Shown here: positions 36,655 through 46,374 of the stretch, piece by piece
How positions within the stretch are numbered: position 1 is the first letter of the stretch
Layout of the letters: each line of letters starts with the position of its first letter
Assembly: GCF_000143415.4 (NCBI RefSeq)
Contig: NW_003314352.1
Coordinates: 119,310-175,953 of the forward strand
Direction: 5' to 3'
DNA from: Selaginella moellendorffii
Taxonomy: Eukaryota; Streptophyta; Lycopodiopsida; Selaginellales; Selaginellaceae
Length of the DNA: 56,644 nucleotides
Notes under the pieces: generated by a model
Told to the model about the DNA's origin: nothing
Seen by the model: only the letters and a program-made list of their open reading frames with translations
Databases searched by the model: none
Translations under genes and position numbers: made by a program

Positions 36655-37050
36655 GATCCCAGCGTGGCTTTGATGCCGACCCATCCACAAAAACCGGGAG
36701 ATAAATCCCCCAATGTGAGCGAAGCTGTTGATGTGAGGCAAGATGCCCAAGTTGATGCTGATAATGATGGGATCAACACTGCGATTTGCAAGCCAAAGCA
36801 ATACAAAGAAAAAATAGAAGCTTGTTTTAGTTGCAATACATCACCACGAAATTAACTTTAAAGCAAAAGGTACCTTAAAGATAAAACGGTCCTGGATGAA
36901 CAATGCGGGAGGCTAGATATCAACTTACCAAAGCCAAATTCCCTCTCCAGATGAATGACACACGAGCAAACCACATGCAAGAGATTTGCCGCCACCCATG
37001 ATGTTTTTTCACCACTGCTGTCAAGTCCAATGCCCCCATCTATCAATCTA
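36655..37050 (-). pseudogene. Rhomboid-like protease pseudogene
   Basis: Minus-strand pieces match plant RHOMBOID-like proteins in order. Near 36,990 is AANLLHVVCS with IHLEREFGFG (the loop with LEQEFGF). Near 36,890 is PALFIQDR. At about 36,790-36,690 is ISINLGILPHINSFAHIGGFIS, which holds the catalytic His of the last core helix. The segment that should contain the GASG catalytic Ser is missing between the second and third pieces, and stops intervene, so it cannot be an active protease. No parent copy lies in this window. Confidence 0.65.
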
Positions 37051-37469
37051 TAAAAGCAACAATTGATCAGAAACAATGAATCATATGATAAAACGATAGA
37101 AAAAAGAAGACGACCAACATTTCAGAGGAGGACTGGCCTTGAAAAATTTGAAGATAGCCAGGTGAGGCCGGAAAGCGATCATGAAGGGTCCTCTAGAAAT
37201 AATGATATCAGTAGGATCCCATTACAAGAGGTACTCAACATATCTACCTCATTTTTGTGGCTCATCCGTCATCTTCATTGTCACCATATAGGTTAGCAAT
37301 TGCCCCAAGAACTACTTCGATTGCAATCTACTTGAGCGGTGCTTGTCACCTCGCAAACCTCCCCTCCATCGAAAGCTGGATATGTTCATTCGCGTTAGAA
37401 TGAACATGGGATGCGTTAGAACACTTGGATGATCACATGTTCATTCGCTGGAGTGGATTAGCCCTAGAC
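37051..37469. other. Intergenic region
   Basis: No supported gene. It may hold the left end of the duplicated PPR block, whose boundary is unclear. Confidence 0.4.
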
Positions 37470-39556
37470 AACTTGTTTTTTCTTTTGAAAGAAATGCGAA
37501 GAGACCAACATCCTCAAGGACACAGTGCAATGACAATGCAGTTGGAGGGAATCAAGCCGGATAGAGTGACTCTGTTAACGGTTGTCGACACCTTGGATCC
37601 CTCGGCGTTGGCAGGATCACGCTCGAGAACTGGGACTTGGGGGCCTCACCAGCCTCATGAACGTTGTCATGAGAATGTACTCGAGGTCTGGGAGCTTGGA
37701 GGAGGCAGTCCGAGTGTTTGCAGCAGGGATCTAGTTTCCTGGAACACTATCATCGGAGCCTACGTACATTTTACACACTATGATAAAGCTATCAACTTTT
37801 TCCAACAATGCAGCTCCAAGGTTTTCTAACGGACAAGATTACGTTGCTAGCAATGCTCAAGGTTTGTTAAATCCAAAGTTCTTTCTCCAAAGCGAACTGA
37901 TCCATGCTGTTGTAGAGCTTGGCGAGGAGGCAGAGCTAGCCGCTGCAATCATGGGAATGTATGGCAAGTGTGGAAACCTCGGCCACAGTATTTAGCAGCA
38001 GCTCCTTCCAGCAAAGTCCGGTGACTTGGAACTCGAGGTTAGCAGCACTTAGTCAAGAGGGACAGTCGACAGAAGCTCTTGGTCTCTACAGCTGTATGCT
38101 GCTCCAAGGTGTGATGCCTGACAGAGTTACCTTCCTTGCTCTTCTCGACGTAGAAGCTCGACCGGTCGTACACGGCCATATAATCCAGCGCGGTTACGCT
38201 CGAGATTTCGTAGCCACTGCACTGCTCGACACTTACAGCAAGTGCAGGAGGCACGTTGCGTATTTCAGCCTTGGAGAAGCGCTGCCTACTTCATACTCAT
38301 GCAGCTCCAGGGTGAAGCTCCAAACAAGGTGACAATGGCTTCCGTGCTGACTGCTTGCTCGAAACTGGAACTTGAAGATGATGAACTCAAGAGAGGGATG
38401 CGGGTATACCGGTGCTGCGTCGAACTTGGACATGATCGAGAGCTCGTGGTTGGAAATGCCAGCGTCCATGCCAAGCTGGGAAAGGCCTGGACTCGCAACG
38501 TTGTCCATCCTGTCGGCCTGTGGTCAAGTCGGAGAAAGCAGAGAATGCCGGTGCCTGTTCCGAGATATGCTGCTGGAGAGCGACTCCAGACCTGACAACT
38601 ATACCTTCGTCACTATCCTCGGCGTTTGCAAGCAGAGCCGAGAGGATCTAAGCCATGGAAAGCTTCTTCATCAACTTGCCAGGGAGAGTAGCGGCAGCCT
38701 GGATCTTCTCGTCGCGACAGCCTTGGTTCACATGTACTCGGAATGTGGAAGCCTCGAGGACACGGCGACTTTCGGCACGATACAGCAGCCTGATGTGGTG
38801 TCTTGGAATGCGATGATTTCGGCCTTGTCGCACTATGGCGAAGAGTTTTCGACTTGTTCCAGCGGATGAAATACTCCAAAGTTGTTCCCGACAGCCTCAC
38901 ATTCGTTGCGGTCCTGAATGCATGCACCGCCAACTCGGAGCTCGAGCTTGGCCAACGTGTTCTCTCCGAGGCAGTCCCGGCAGGATTTGGAGCAGAAGTC
39001 GCAGCAGCCGGCATCAACATGTTTGGAAAGTGTCGAAGCCGTAGTGGAAACGTTCCTGACGCTATTGCCACACGAAAAAAGCTGGCTTGGAACGGACTGG
39101 CCACGGCGTTGGCTCACGGTGCAAGATCTAGCGAAGTGGGCCGAGTGCTCGAGCGCATGGAGCTGTCGGGCATTGATGCGGACTCGGTGACTTTCGTGAG
39201 TGTTCTCTCCACTCTGAGTCATGCCGGAGTCGTGGAGGCCCGCTGCTACCGGTTGAGCTCCATGAGCACGGGGCCGGGCTGGATTTCTGGAGGAGGCCGA
39301 GGAGATGGTGACCGTCAAACTTAGAAACAGGAGGCTGGAGCTTTCATCATCCCGAAGTAGTGGTGGCAGTGGTGATGACCCTCTCGTTGTTCTGTGGACG
39401 AGCTTCCTAGTCCATGGAGACTCGGAGCGTGGGAAGCGAACAGTGGAGAGAATTCTCGCGCGCCAGCCTGAGGACGCTGCAACATACGTCCAACGTTTTT
39501 TCTCTGGGAGGAACGTAACTTGCTTGTGTTCTTGGGTAGAACGAAAGGAGGCCTAG
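37470..39556 (+). pseudogene. Decayed PPR gene, inverted copy of the PPR gene at 55,035-56,644
   Basis: Frame fragments on the plus strand match the PPR gene at the right end in order, for example MQLQGEAPNKVTMASVLTAC, RVYRCCVELGHDRELVVGNA, LVHMYSECGSLED, TANSELELGQRV and LRNRRLELSSSRSSGG. Several internal deletions and frame shifts break the frame; for example, the stretch between ARCVFQ and the next PPR is lost, and part of the E-motif region is missing. The similarity continues past the stop to about 39,615. It may be transcribed, but it cannot make the full repeat array. Confidence 0.85.
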
Positions 39557-39808
39557 TAACACTGGAAGTTAGACATAGTAACTTGTTTCCAAAACTTTTA
39601 CCTGTGGATCTATATTTCTTTCTCATGCGAATCTGCGCTGTTGCCAGTGACACCCTGCATGTACAGAGAACTCCTGACCCTGCACACACGACGAATTAAG
39701 TTTCTTAAATCCGACTACGCTACGTAATTAACTTACCACCACTGTTGAAGATAGCAGCGAAGAGATGCATCGCCACTAAAACCTCGAACTTCCAGAGGCG
39801 CTTCTCCA

Positions 39809-40466
39809 TTACCAACACTCTGATCGTGCTGCGCAAAGTCCCCAGGCACTAGAGATGTAGCCGGAGAATCCACTTCTTTGGACAAAAGTGGCTGCCAAAC
39901 AAAGAAAACAAAGAAGTTTAACGTTTGGAACTCTTATTAGAATGATCAATGGACTTACCCATGGTATTGGAAGAGAGGCTCCACCGTCGAGACAAGCTGG
40001 ACCTTGCTCGTCCCACACCATTATAAGTAGCCTGCAAAAACAAGTTCAAAACTCCATGGCACAATCTGGTAAGAAAGAGTCGTAGCACCTGAGGAAGGCT
40101 TTGATTCGCCTGGGAGAGCGCTGGAAACTTTGCTGAAAACTCCAGCTCCAGAGTATCGTCTCCCGGTGTGCAAACCAAGGTGAGCTCCGCCTCGCCACCC
40201 TCGGTGAATGCGCCATGGACGCCTCCTTCCGGCCGAAGCTGCTGCTGCTGCTGCTGCTTCCCCATTGCGAGACTCAAGCCAGATCGATGCTCCACTGCTG
40301 TCATGGTCTCGAGCTCGTTTTCGTCGAGAGGAAGATCGCTGCTCGTGAGCTCCGGTATCTCGATGACTATATAGTCACGCGCATCAAATGCGTGATCGCA
40401 GCGAGCATCGCAAAGTGAACAGCTATCCGAGTCAGGTGGATGCCACTTGACCACCTCTATCGCCAT
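39809..40466 (-). CDS. Unknown protein next to the small membrane-protein gene
   Basis: A phase-consistent model has three exons: 40,466-40,089, 40,031-39,959 and 39,891-39,809, totalling 177 residues. It starts MAIEVVKWHPPDSDSC and has a Cys pair, an acidic stretch (ELTSSDLPLDENELE), a Gln run near residue 70 and CTPGDDTLELEFSAKF. No known domain is recognised. The ATG lies only 18 bases downstream of the stop of the membrane-protein gene on the same strand, so the two could share a transcript. The region is absent from the right-hand duplicate. An alternative reading of the last exon in another frame is open to 39,733. Confidence 0.5.
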
Positions 40467-40484
40467 GATCTCCTTGAAGAAGAT

Positions 40485-40971
40485 TCAGATCCGCCGGCTC
40501 ATGGCGACCAAGAGGTCACTATCGTAGCATTGATCCGCTGCCACAACCGGTGCCTCAGTATCTCCCTGTGCTTCCTCCACGGACTGGATCTTCGACTCTG
40601 GAAAATGTTAGCCCCGAAGTTTCAATCCGTCGACATGAATGAATGGACTTACTGCTCAATGATTGCCCCAGCTCGGGCTTCCGGAGCTCCTGTAGCTCCA
40701 CCACCTTTTTATCATCCGGCTGTACGAGGCTGCGACACTGCCCCTGCAGTTAACGAGAGAAAAAAAAAGGAAAGGGAGAAACAGAGAATCAAGAGTAAAG
40801 ACCCATAAAACTCACCTCGACAAGACCATCGATGTTAATAGCGAAGAAAGAGATCTCCTGGGCAGCAGCGAGGGATGTCCGCTTTGCGAGCTTCCACTTC
40901 TTGTGGACCAAGAACAGGGCAGCGAAATCCACCGCGATAACAAACGCAAAGAAGAGAAAGAAGAACATCAT
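40485..40971 (-). CDS. Small single-pass membrane protein, left copy
   Basis: Three exons are inferred: 40,971-40,816, 40,743-40,653 and 40,597-40,485, all in phase, giving about 119 residues. The N-terminus is a hydrophobic signal-anchor (MMFFFLFFAFVIAVDFAALFLVH) followed by a conserved basic stretch KKWKLAKRTSLAAAQE. The C-terminal half is polar (KVVELQELRKPEL, IQSVEEAQGDTEAP). Family not recognised. Its first exon is nearly identical in plan to 54,567-54,722 and has the same 156-base length. This copy looks intact, while the right copy has a frame change in exon 2. Confidence 0.7.
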
Positions 40972-41195
40972 CTTATCTTTGAGACAAACCAAGCTTAGCG
41001 CGAGAGAGAAGAGAGAGAGCGCTTGAAAAGGCCCCCACACACACGACGACGCAGCTAAGTCAAAGAAGAAATCTTTGTCCCAAAGCCCAATCACAGACCG
41101 ACTTAGAAAATAATATGCTGAGCTGAAAGAAAATACGCAATCAACTATTTGGAGAATGCTGAGCTGCCCTTAAGCCTTTCTTAAAGTAATCACGA

Positions 41196-44098
41196 TTAAG
41201 CATCACTAATAAGTGCTCCCGTGCTTACTATGGCGATGGAGCTTCGTACCTGGTGCTTACCATCGCTCCACACCATATATCCCCAAGCGCGGCCTCCTGG
41301 CAGCGCTGGAGATGGCTGCGTGATCTTGAAGCTCACCGCGAACTGCTGCTTTTGTCCACTGCCTGAGAATGTGAGCCTCGAGGGCCACACGGAAACTGAA
41401 ACTCCCGGTGGCGGCCTCACGAACGCCTCGTAAGTTGACGAGCAGTTTGCGACGCTGGTGAGCGTCCTCGTCACGCTCACAAGGCTGTTCGCGTTGAGCC
41501 TGGCGATTCCGATCGATGGATAGTTGAAGTTGCTCACCGGTTCCTGGTGGGCGGGACACGAGAAGTTATCCTGGCCTGAGATTTTGCGGACGGTGCTGGT
41601 GTTGAACTTGAGGCTGCAGAGCAGCAGGAGATAATCCTGGGGAGCAGCGTCGTAGACCAAGCCGGGGTCCGCTGCTGCGTTGGGATCGACGTGACCCGAG
41701 CCAAAGTTGAAGGCACCGGCGACTTGAGAATCATCCGCGAGGATGAGCTGCTCGCGGTTGTCCCGAGATCTTGCTGTTTCGAGGCGATTAAGTCAGTACT
41801 ATACAAAGAAACAAGAAACTCTCACCGGTAGTGACTATAGCTGACATGATCGCAGCTGGACTCCACTCGGGATACAAAGCTTTGAGCATGGACGCGACGC
41901 CAGAGACGTGAGGACAGGCCATGGACGTCCCAGAGGCTACGACGAACTTGAGAGCTCGAGTGCTGTTGTTGGTTATGGGAGATGCTGCCTCGGAAAACGA
42001 TGCCAGGATGTTTACACCAGGAGCAGTGACGTCCGGCTGCATTTTAGAAATTGATCATGACTTGAGCAAGAAAAAATGGATAGCGACCTTTAGGATGTCG
42101 GGGATGAGCATGTTGGGCCCGCGGGACGAGAAGGGAGCCATAGTTGGAGCCGGTTTGATGCCGGTGACAGTAGTGGAAGCTGTGAGAGTTGCAGTCGGCG
42201 AGCTACAAAAGCATGTCTAGAACTTTAGCCTTTCAAGAGCATCTCGAGGACGCACCTTGACGCATTCAAGTATGCAAAGATGGCTGCGGCAGCTTCCGAG
42301 TTGACGTTGGTTGCTGGAAGGACGTGAAAAGCAGCCTGCGTTTGGCTCCCATCCGACGGGGAATTCGCCAGGATCATCCCGACGCCTCCGGCAAGCTGCA
42401 CGACTTGTCCTTTGGAGAGTTGGCTCCCCGAGCCGCGCAAGCAAACGACGATCTTCCCTTTGGCCTTCTCCGGATCCAGCGAGCCCGCATTGCACAAGAG
42501 GCTGGCGACAAGAAGCAAGCTTGCTTAAGTGGAGATGCAAAAGTTCTTTAGACTTACCTGTCGGAGGCATTGGAGGAGGAAGCCGGGATGGCACCACCGG
42601 AGATGAGAGGATACTGGTGAGCTCCATCGTCAAGCTTAAAATCGGACATACTGCTTCCCTTCGAGACACATAAGAGACGCATGAGCAAAAGATGGTATGG
42701 TAGCAAAAGAGATTACTCGGAACGTCGAGTTGTCGCCGAGAACAACCGTGGAGCAAAAGTCGCGGTCAGTGCTGCTGGCAGCAACAGTAAGGACCCAAGG
42801 TGCTACGTTGACAACGCTTCCGAAAGCTGGCCCCCCGTTTCCAGCCGAGCAAACGACAGCGATTCCCTTCTGGACAGCGTGATATGCACCGATGGATATG
42901 GCGTCCTCAAAGAGCTGCGAGAGAGGCTGCGAGCCGCCGAGCGAGAAAGTGAGAATGTCGACGCCATCCTGGATTGCGTCGTCCATCGCAGCGAGAATAT
43001 CAGCATCGTAGCAGAGAGTACCAGTCGCTTCCTTCTGCCAGCAGACTTTATAGACGGCAAGCCTCGCGAGTGGCGCTCCTCCTTTGGCTGTCCCATTGCC
43101 GAGGCCCAGGAAGCTTGCTTGCGGGACGAAGCGGCCTCCAGCTATGGAGGAAGTGTGAGTCCCGTGGCCTTTTTTGTCTCGTGGAGATTTGAAGTCCCCA
43201 GTCGAGTTCACGTTGAGAGGACCATTTTCCAGCTCGAAGCCTTTGATGTAGTACCTGGCACCGATCAACTTCCTGAAGAAACCAGCTGTTAGCTCTTTTT
43301 TTCTTCGTCATCTTTTGTAAATTAACCTGTTGCAGTGAGATGTGTTGAACGCTGTGCCACTCACACACTTCCCTTTCCATTTGCTTGGCACGGCATCGAA
43401 GCTCTCGTCGTTAAAACTTTCTGACTCGGGCCAAATTCCTTCAAGAAAAGAACTTAAATCTCTATAGTCTTCCTCGTTATTGCCATACCTGTGTCAAGAG
43501 ATCCAATGATCACATCTTTGCCGAAGTTGGATCTGCTCCACAAAGAAGACGCTGGAATCTCACCACCCTGTGACTCTAGTTGCATGAAGTCCCAGCTATG
43601 AGTTGTGTGTAGGTAGTTTTCCTTGTTCGGAAAAACGGACAAAACTCCAGGAATTCCTAGCGAGCGGTAGCAGGATTTTAGCTCAGGAGCAAAAAGAGAG
43701 AAACGTACTTGAAATGTCGGCAGCTTGCTCCGGGCGTAACTTAGCAGCAAATCCATTGAAGCCATGAGTGTAGCTGTAGAAGATGGCCCTTTGAGCAGCC
43801 CGGAGACTGGAATCCAACACAAAGCTTAGGAAATCTTGTCTCGTGTGAAGAAAAAACATTTCACCTCTGGAAGACGGGCCGCAAAATTTCTTGGTGGGAA
43901 GCAACAAGCTTCTGTTTGTCTACAGTTTCAGGACTGCTTCCAAGGTATACAATGTAGCTCTGCAAAGGGAAACAAAAAGTTGGAAAAACTATCAAATACT
44001 CTCTGTTGTACCTGTGAGGGAGACGCCGAAGATATCTCCAAGCCAAACTCGAAGCTCACTAGAACCAAAACCAGTAAAGTGGCTCTCAAGAGCTCCAT
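41196..44098 (-). CDS. Subtilisin-like serine protease (plant subtilase, S8A)
   Basis: Eleven exons are inferred: 44,098-44,012; 43,959-43,865; 43,806-43,709; 43,656-43,489; 43,438-43,327; 43,272-42,717; 42,658-42,558; 42,501-42,256; 42,202-42,088; 42,036-41,826; 41,773-41,196. Total 788 residues, usual for the family. A signal peptide is followed by an I9 propeptide ([22 protein letters not shown]). The catalytic Asp is near 147 (DTG-IWPES), His near 223 (HGTHTSS), the oxyanion Asn in SAGNGGP and Ser near 564 ([11 protein letters not shown]). A protease-associated domain is inserted before the Ser, and an Fn3-like C-terminus is present ([15 protein letters not shown]). It is secreted to the apoplast and processes peptides or wall proteins. 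Having eleven exons is unusual among angiosperm subtilases, many of which are intron-poor. Confidence 0.93.
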
Positions 44099-44182
44099 GA
44101 ATCTCCTCTTTCACAACTGAGGTTTCTCGAGAGCTTTTCTCAAGAAAAAACCAGCGCGAGCTTTGCTTCCAAGCGAGGGATG

Positions 44183-45922
44183 TCATGATTTGCGTCGAGG
44201 AGTGATGCGTAATCCAGGAACAGGAGCTACAGGAGTTCTCTGCTGCTGCTGGTTAATGTTCGAGAGGAGGATGTAGGCCGCTACGTTCTTGGGATCCTTT
44301 TCCAGTGCCAGAGCCGCGGCCTCCCTCCCAAACTCCACGCTGTTGTGACTTGAGCAAGCTCCAAGGAAGCAGCTCCAGTCCACAACGTCGGCCTCAAAAG
44401 GCATGCTTTGGATCAAATCACTGGCATCAGTCAGGTATCCAGCTCGTCCCAGCAGATCGAGAAGACAGCAGTAATGCTGCTTGGTGGCTCTCAATCCAAA
44501 GTCTCCAACCATGGACAGGAAATACGATCTTCCATCGCGAACTTTGCCGTGGTGAGTGCAAGCCGCCAGGATCGAAAGGAAGCAAACGTGGTCGATCTTT
44601 TGCTCCGCCAGCTTGATCTCGTCAAAGAGTAGCTTCGACTCGTAAAGCTCCCTGTTGTGAGCAAACGCTGCCAGGAGCACGGAGCGGCCAACTAGGTGTT
44701 GATGTGGCATCCGACTCAGCAGCTTCTCCGCCACGTCAAGATGCCCGGCCTGGGCAATTGCTCCGAGCATTAGCGCCCACGTCGTAGCGTCCCTCTCCGG
44801 CATGGAGTGGAACGTCTGTGTTGCCTGGTCGAGTTGGCGCCACTTGGCATACACACTCAGAACGGTGTTCCAAGCTGGCAGTATTGTCTGCGGCATCTCG
44901 TTAAATAACTGGACAGCCTCCTCCAGATGTCCGGACGTGGCATATGCCGTCAACATGGAACTCCACGTCGTCAAGCTCCGCCACTCCATCCTGTCGAATA
45001 TTCTCTGCGCCTGATCCAAATGCCCAACATTGGCATATGCCGTCAGCAGTGACGTGTACGAGATAACATCGTGCTCTGGCATCGAGTTGAACAGCCGCAG
45101 TGCCGCGTTGGGCAAGCAGCTGTGTGCGTGGCACGCCAGCATGGCGTTGAACGAGCTGAGGCTGTGATGTGGCATCGCGTGGAAGAGCCTCTCGGCCTCG
45201 TCGGCGCAGTCGGCTGCCACGTTGGCCGCCAGCAGGGCGTTCCACGCCACCACGTTTTGCTCCGGCATCTGATCAAACAGCCTCTTTGCCACGTTGGCGT
45301 CACCATGGTGGGCATTTGCAGCAATGAGGAGCGTCCACGCTACCAGGTTGCGCTGGGGCATCCGGTCAAAGATTAACTTTGCTCTTACCAGGTTGTCGTC
45401 GTGGCAGTAGCCCCCCAGCATGGACGTCCACGCCACCATGTCCCTGGCGGGCATCTGTTCAAACAGACCCCTCGCTAGAGCAAGAAGCCCATTTTGGGTA
45501 TATACCGCCAACATTAGCGACCACGCGATAAGATCCCTCTCGGGCATCTCGTCGAAGACGCGCTTCGCCCTAGAGATCTGGCCGTGATGTCCGTACACCT
45601 CTAGCAGCGTGGAGAAATAGATCATATCGCGCAGTGGAGCTGTGGCAAAGAGCTCCTCCGCTTGATCCAGATGCCCATTCCGAGCAAATGCCGCGGTCAT
45701 GGATGTCCAGATGATGAGATTCCTCTCCGGCATTCCATCGAACAGCGCCTTGGCGAGATCAATCTGGCCGTCCTGCGCGAGTGCGTTGATCAACGGGGTG
45801 AAGGACAGCAGGCTCCAATACGGCATCGAATCGAAGATTTGCTTGGATAGGCGCGCGTTGCCCGATTGCGCGGACTGGGCGAGGAGCGCATTGCAGGAGA
45901 TTAGAGTGTCTGGCGGCGCCAT
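44183..45922 (-). CDS. PPR protein built mostly of 31-residue repeats
   Basis: Intronless, 579 residues from ATG 45,922 (MAPPDTLISCN); the longer frame to 46,006 starts at GTG. About thirteen successive S-type 31-residue repeats carry the phrases LFDGMPERNLIIWTSM and RIFDRMEWRSLTTWSSML. Near the C-terminus come a P-L pair and an E-like motif (CFLSILAACTHHG, HYCCLLDLLGRAG, NVAAYILLSNI). No DYW domain. Such SS-rich PPR proteins act in organellar RNA processing or editing with partner deaminases. The end (APVPGLRITPRRKS) is short of a full E+ motif. The subtilase gene starts 84 bases downstream on the same strand. Confidence 0.9.
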   Translation of the reverse strand: MAPPDTLISCNALLAQSAQSGNARLSKQIFDSMPYWSLLSFTPLINALAQDGQIDLAKALFDGMPERNLIIWTSMTAAFARNGHLDQAEELFATAPLRDMIYFSTLLEVYGHHGQISRAKRVFDEMPERDLIAWSLMLAVYTQNGLLALARGLFEQMPARDMVAWTSMLGGYCHDDNLVRAKLIFDRMPQRNLVAWTLLIAANAHHGDANVAKRLFDQMPEQNVVAWNALLAANVAADCADEAERLFHAMPHHSLSSFNAMLACHAHSCLPNAALRLFNSMPEHDVISYTSLLTAYANVGHLDQAQRIFDRMEWRSLTTWSSMLTAYATSGHLEEAVQLFNEMPQTILPAWNTVLSVYAKWRQLDQATQTFHSMPERDATTWALMLGAIAQAGHLDVAEKLLSRMPHQHLVGRSVLLAAFAHNRELYESKLLFDEIKLAEQKIDHVCFLSILAACTHHGKVRDGRSYFLSMVGDFGLRATKQHYCCLLDLLGRAGYLTDASDLIQSMPFEADVVDWSCFLGACSSHNSVEFGREAAALALEKDPKNVAAYILLSNINQQQQRTPVAPVPGLRITPRRKS

Positions 45923-46121
45923 CGCGGAGCCCGGGCATCGCAAGAACCCTAGGTCAATCACAGTCGTCGGTTTCAAACGTATCGGGGCCGTTGTTGGACA
46001 CGCCACGAAGGGACACGAGCGCTTTGGGGCAGCTCTTGCGCGAGCGATGAATTAGGGTTCTTGGTTCTTCTTTCTGGGAGGAGCGGGAGATGATCGAGGC
46101 CTGGGGGATTTTGCGGGCAGA
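45923..46121. promoter_or_regulatory. Divergent promoter region between PPR gene and 64-residue ORF
   Basis: This 199-base interval contains a plant-type TTAGGGTTCTTGG leader near 46,051. Shared use is inferred only from spacing. Confidence 0.4.
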
Positions 46122-46316
46122 ATGGGCCTGCTACTGTGGAACAAGCTCGTCGCGACGGTCGCATCGGGGATCGCCGCGGGCGCCGTGTACGTGACCGCCA
46201 AGCTCACATTCTCGCTCTTCGTCTGGGGGCTCTACGCAGGCGCGGCATTCCTCTCGGCAAAGCTCCTGTTTGGAAGATTGAGCGGCGGCGGCGGCACTCG
46301 GCCTCCATTCTGGTAA
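46122..46316 (+). CDS. Small hydrophobic protein, 64 residues
   Basis: Short intronless frame MGLLLWNKLVATVASGIAAG. Two hydrophobic stretches (residues about 4-27 and 30-48) with Gly/Ala-rich faces suggest a membrane hairpin, and it ends with a Gly run and RPPFW. Strong Kozak-like context (AGAATGGGC) and high GC support coding. The stop lies 58 bases before the start of the RING E3 gene on the same strand, so it is either a separate tiny gene or an upstream ORF of the RING transcript. No named family recognised. Confidence 0.6.
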   Translation: MGLLLWNKLVATVASGIAAGAVYVTAKLTFSLFVWGLYAGAAFLSAKLLFGRLSGGGGTRPPFW

Positions 46317-46374
46317 AGAATCTCTCGCAAGCGCGACTCTAGGGTTCTCGTAAGCGAAGCGCCAAGATTTCTTG

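Noticed and set aside
45923-46006. Longer start of the 31-residue-repeat PPR gene
   Set aside because: The extension begins with GTG, not ATG. The first ATG, at 45,922, gives a sensible start just before the first repeat.
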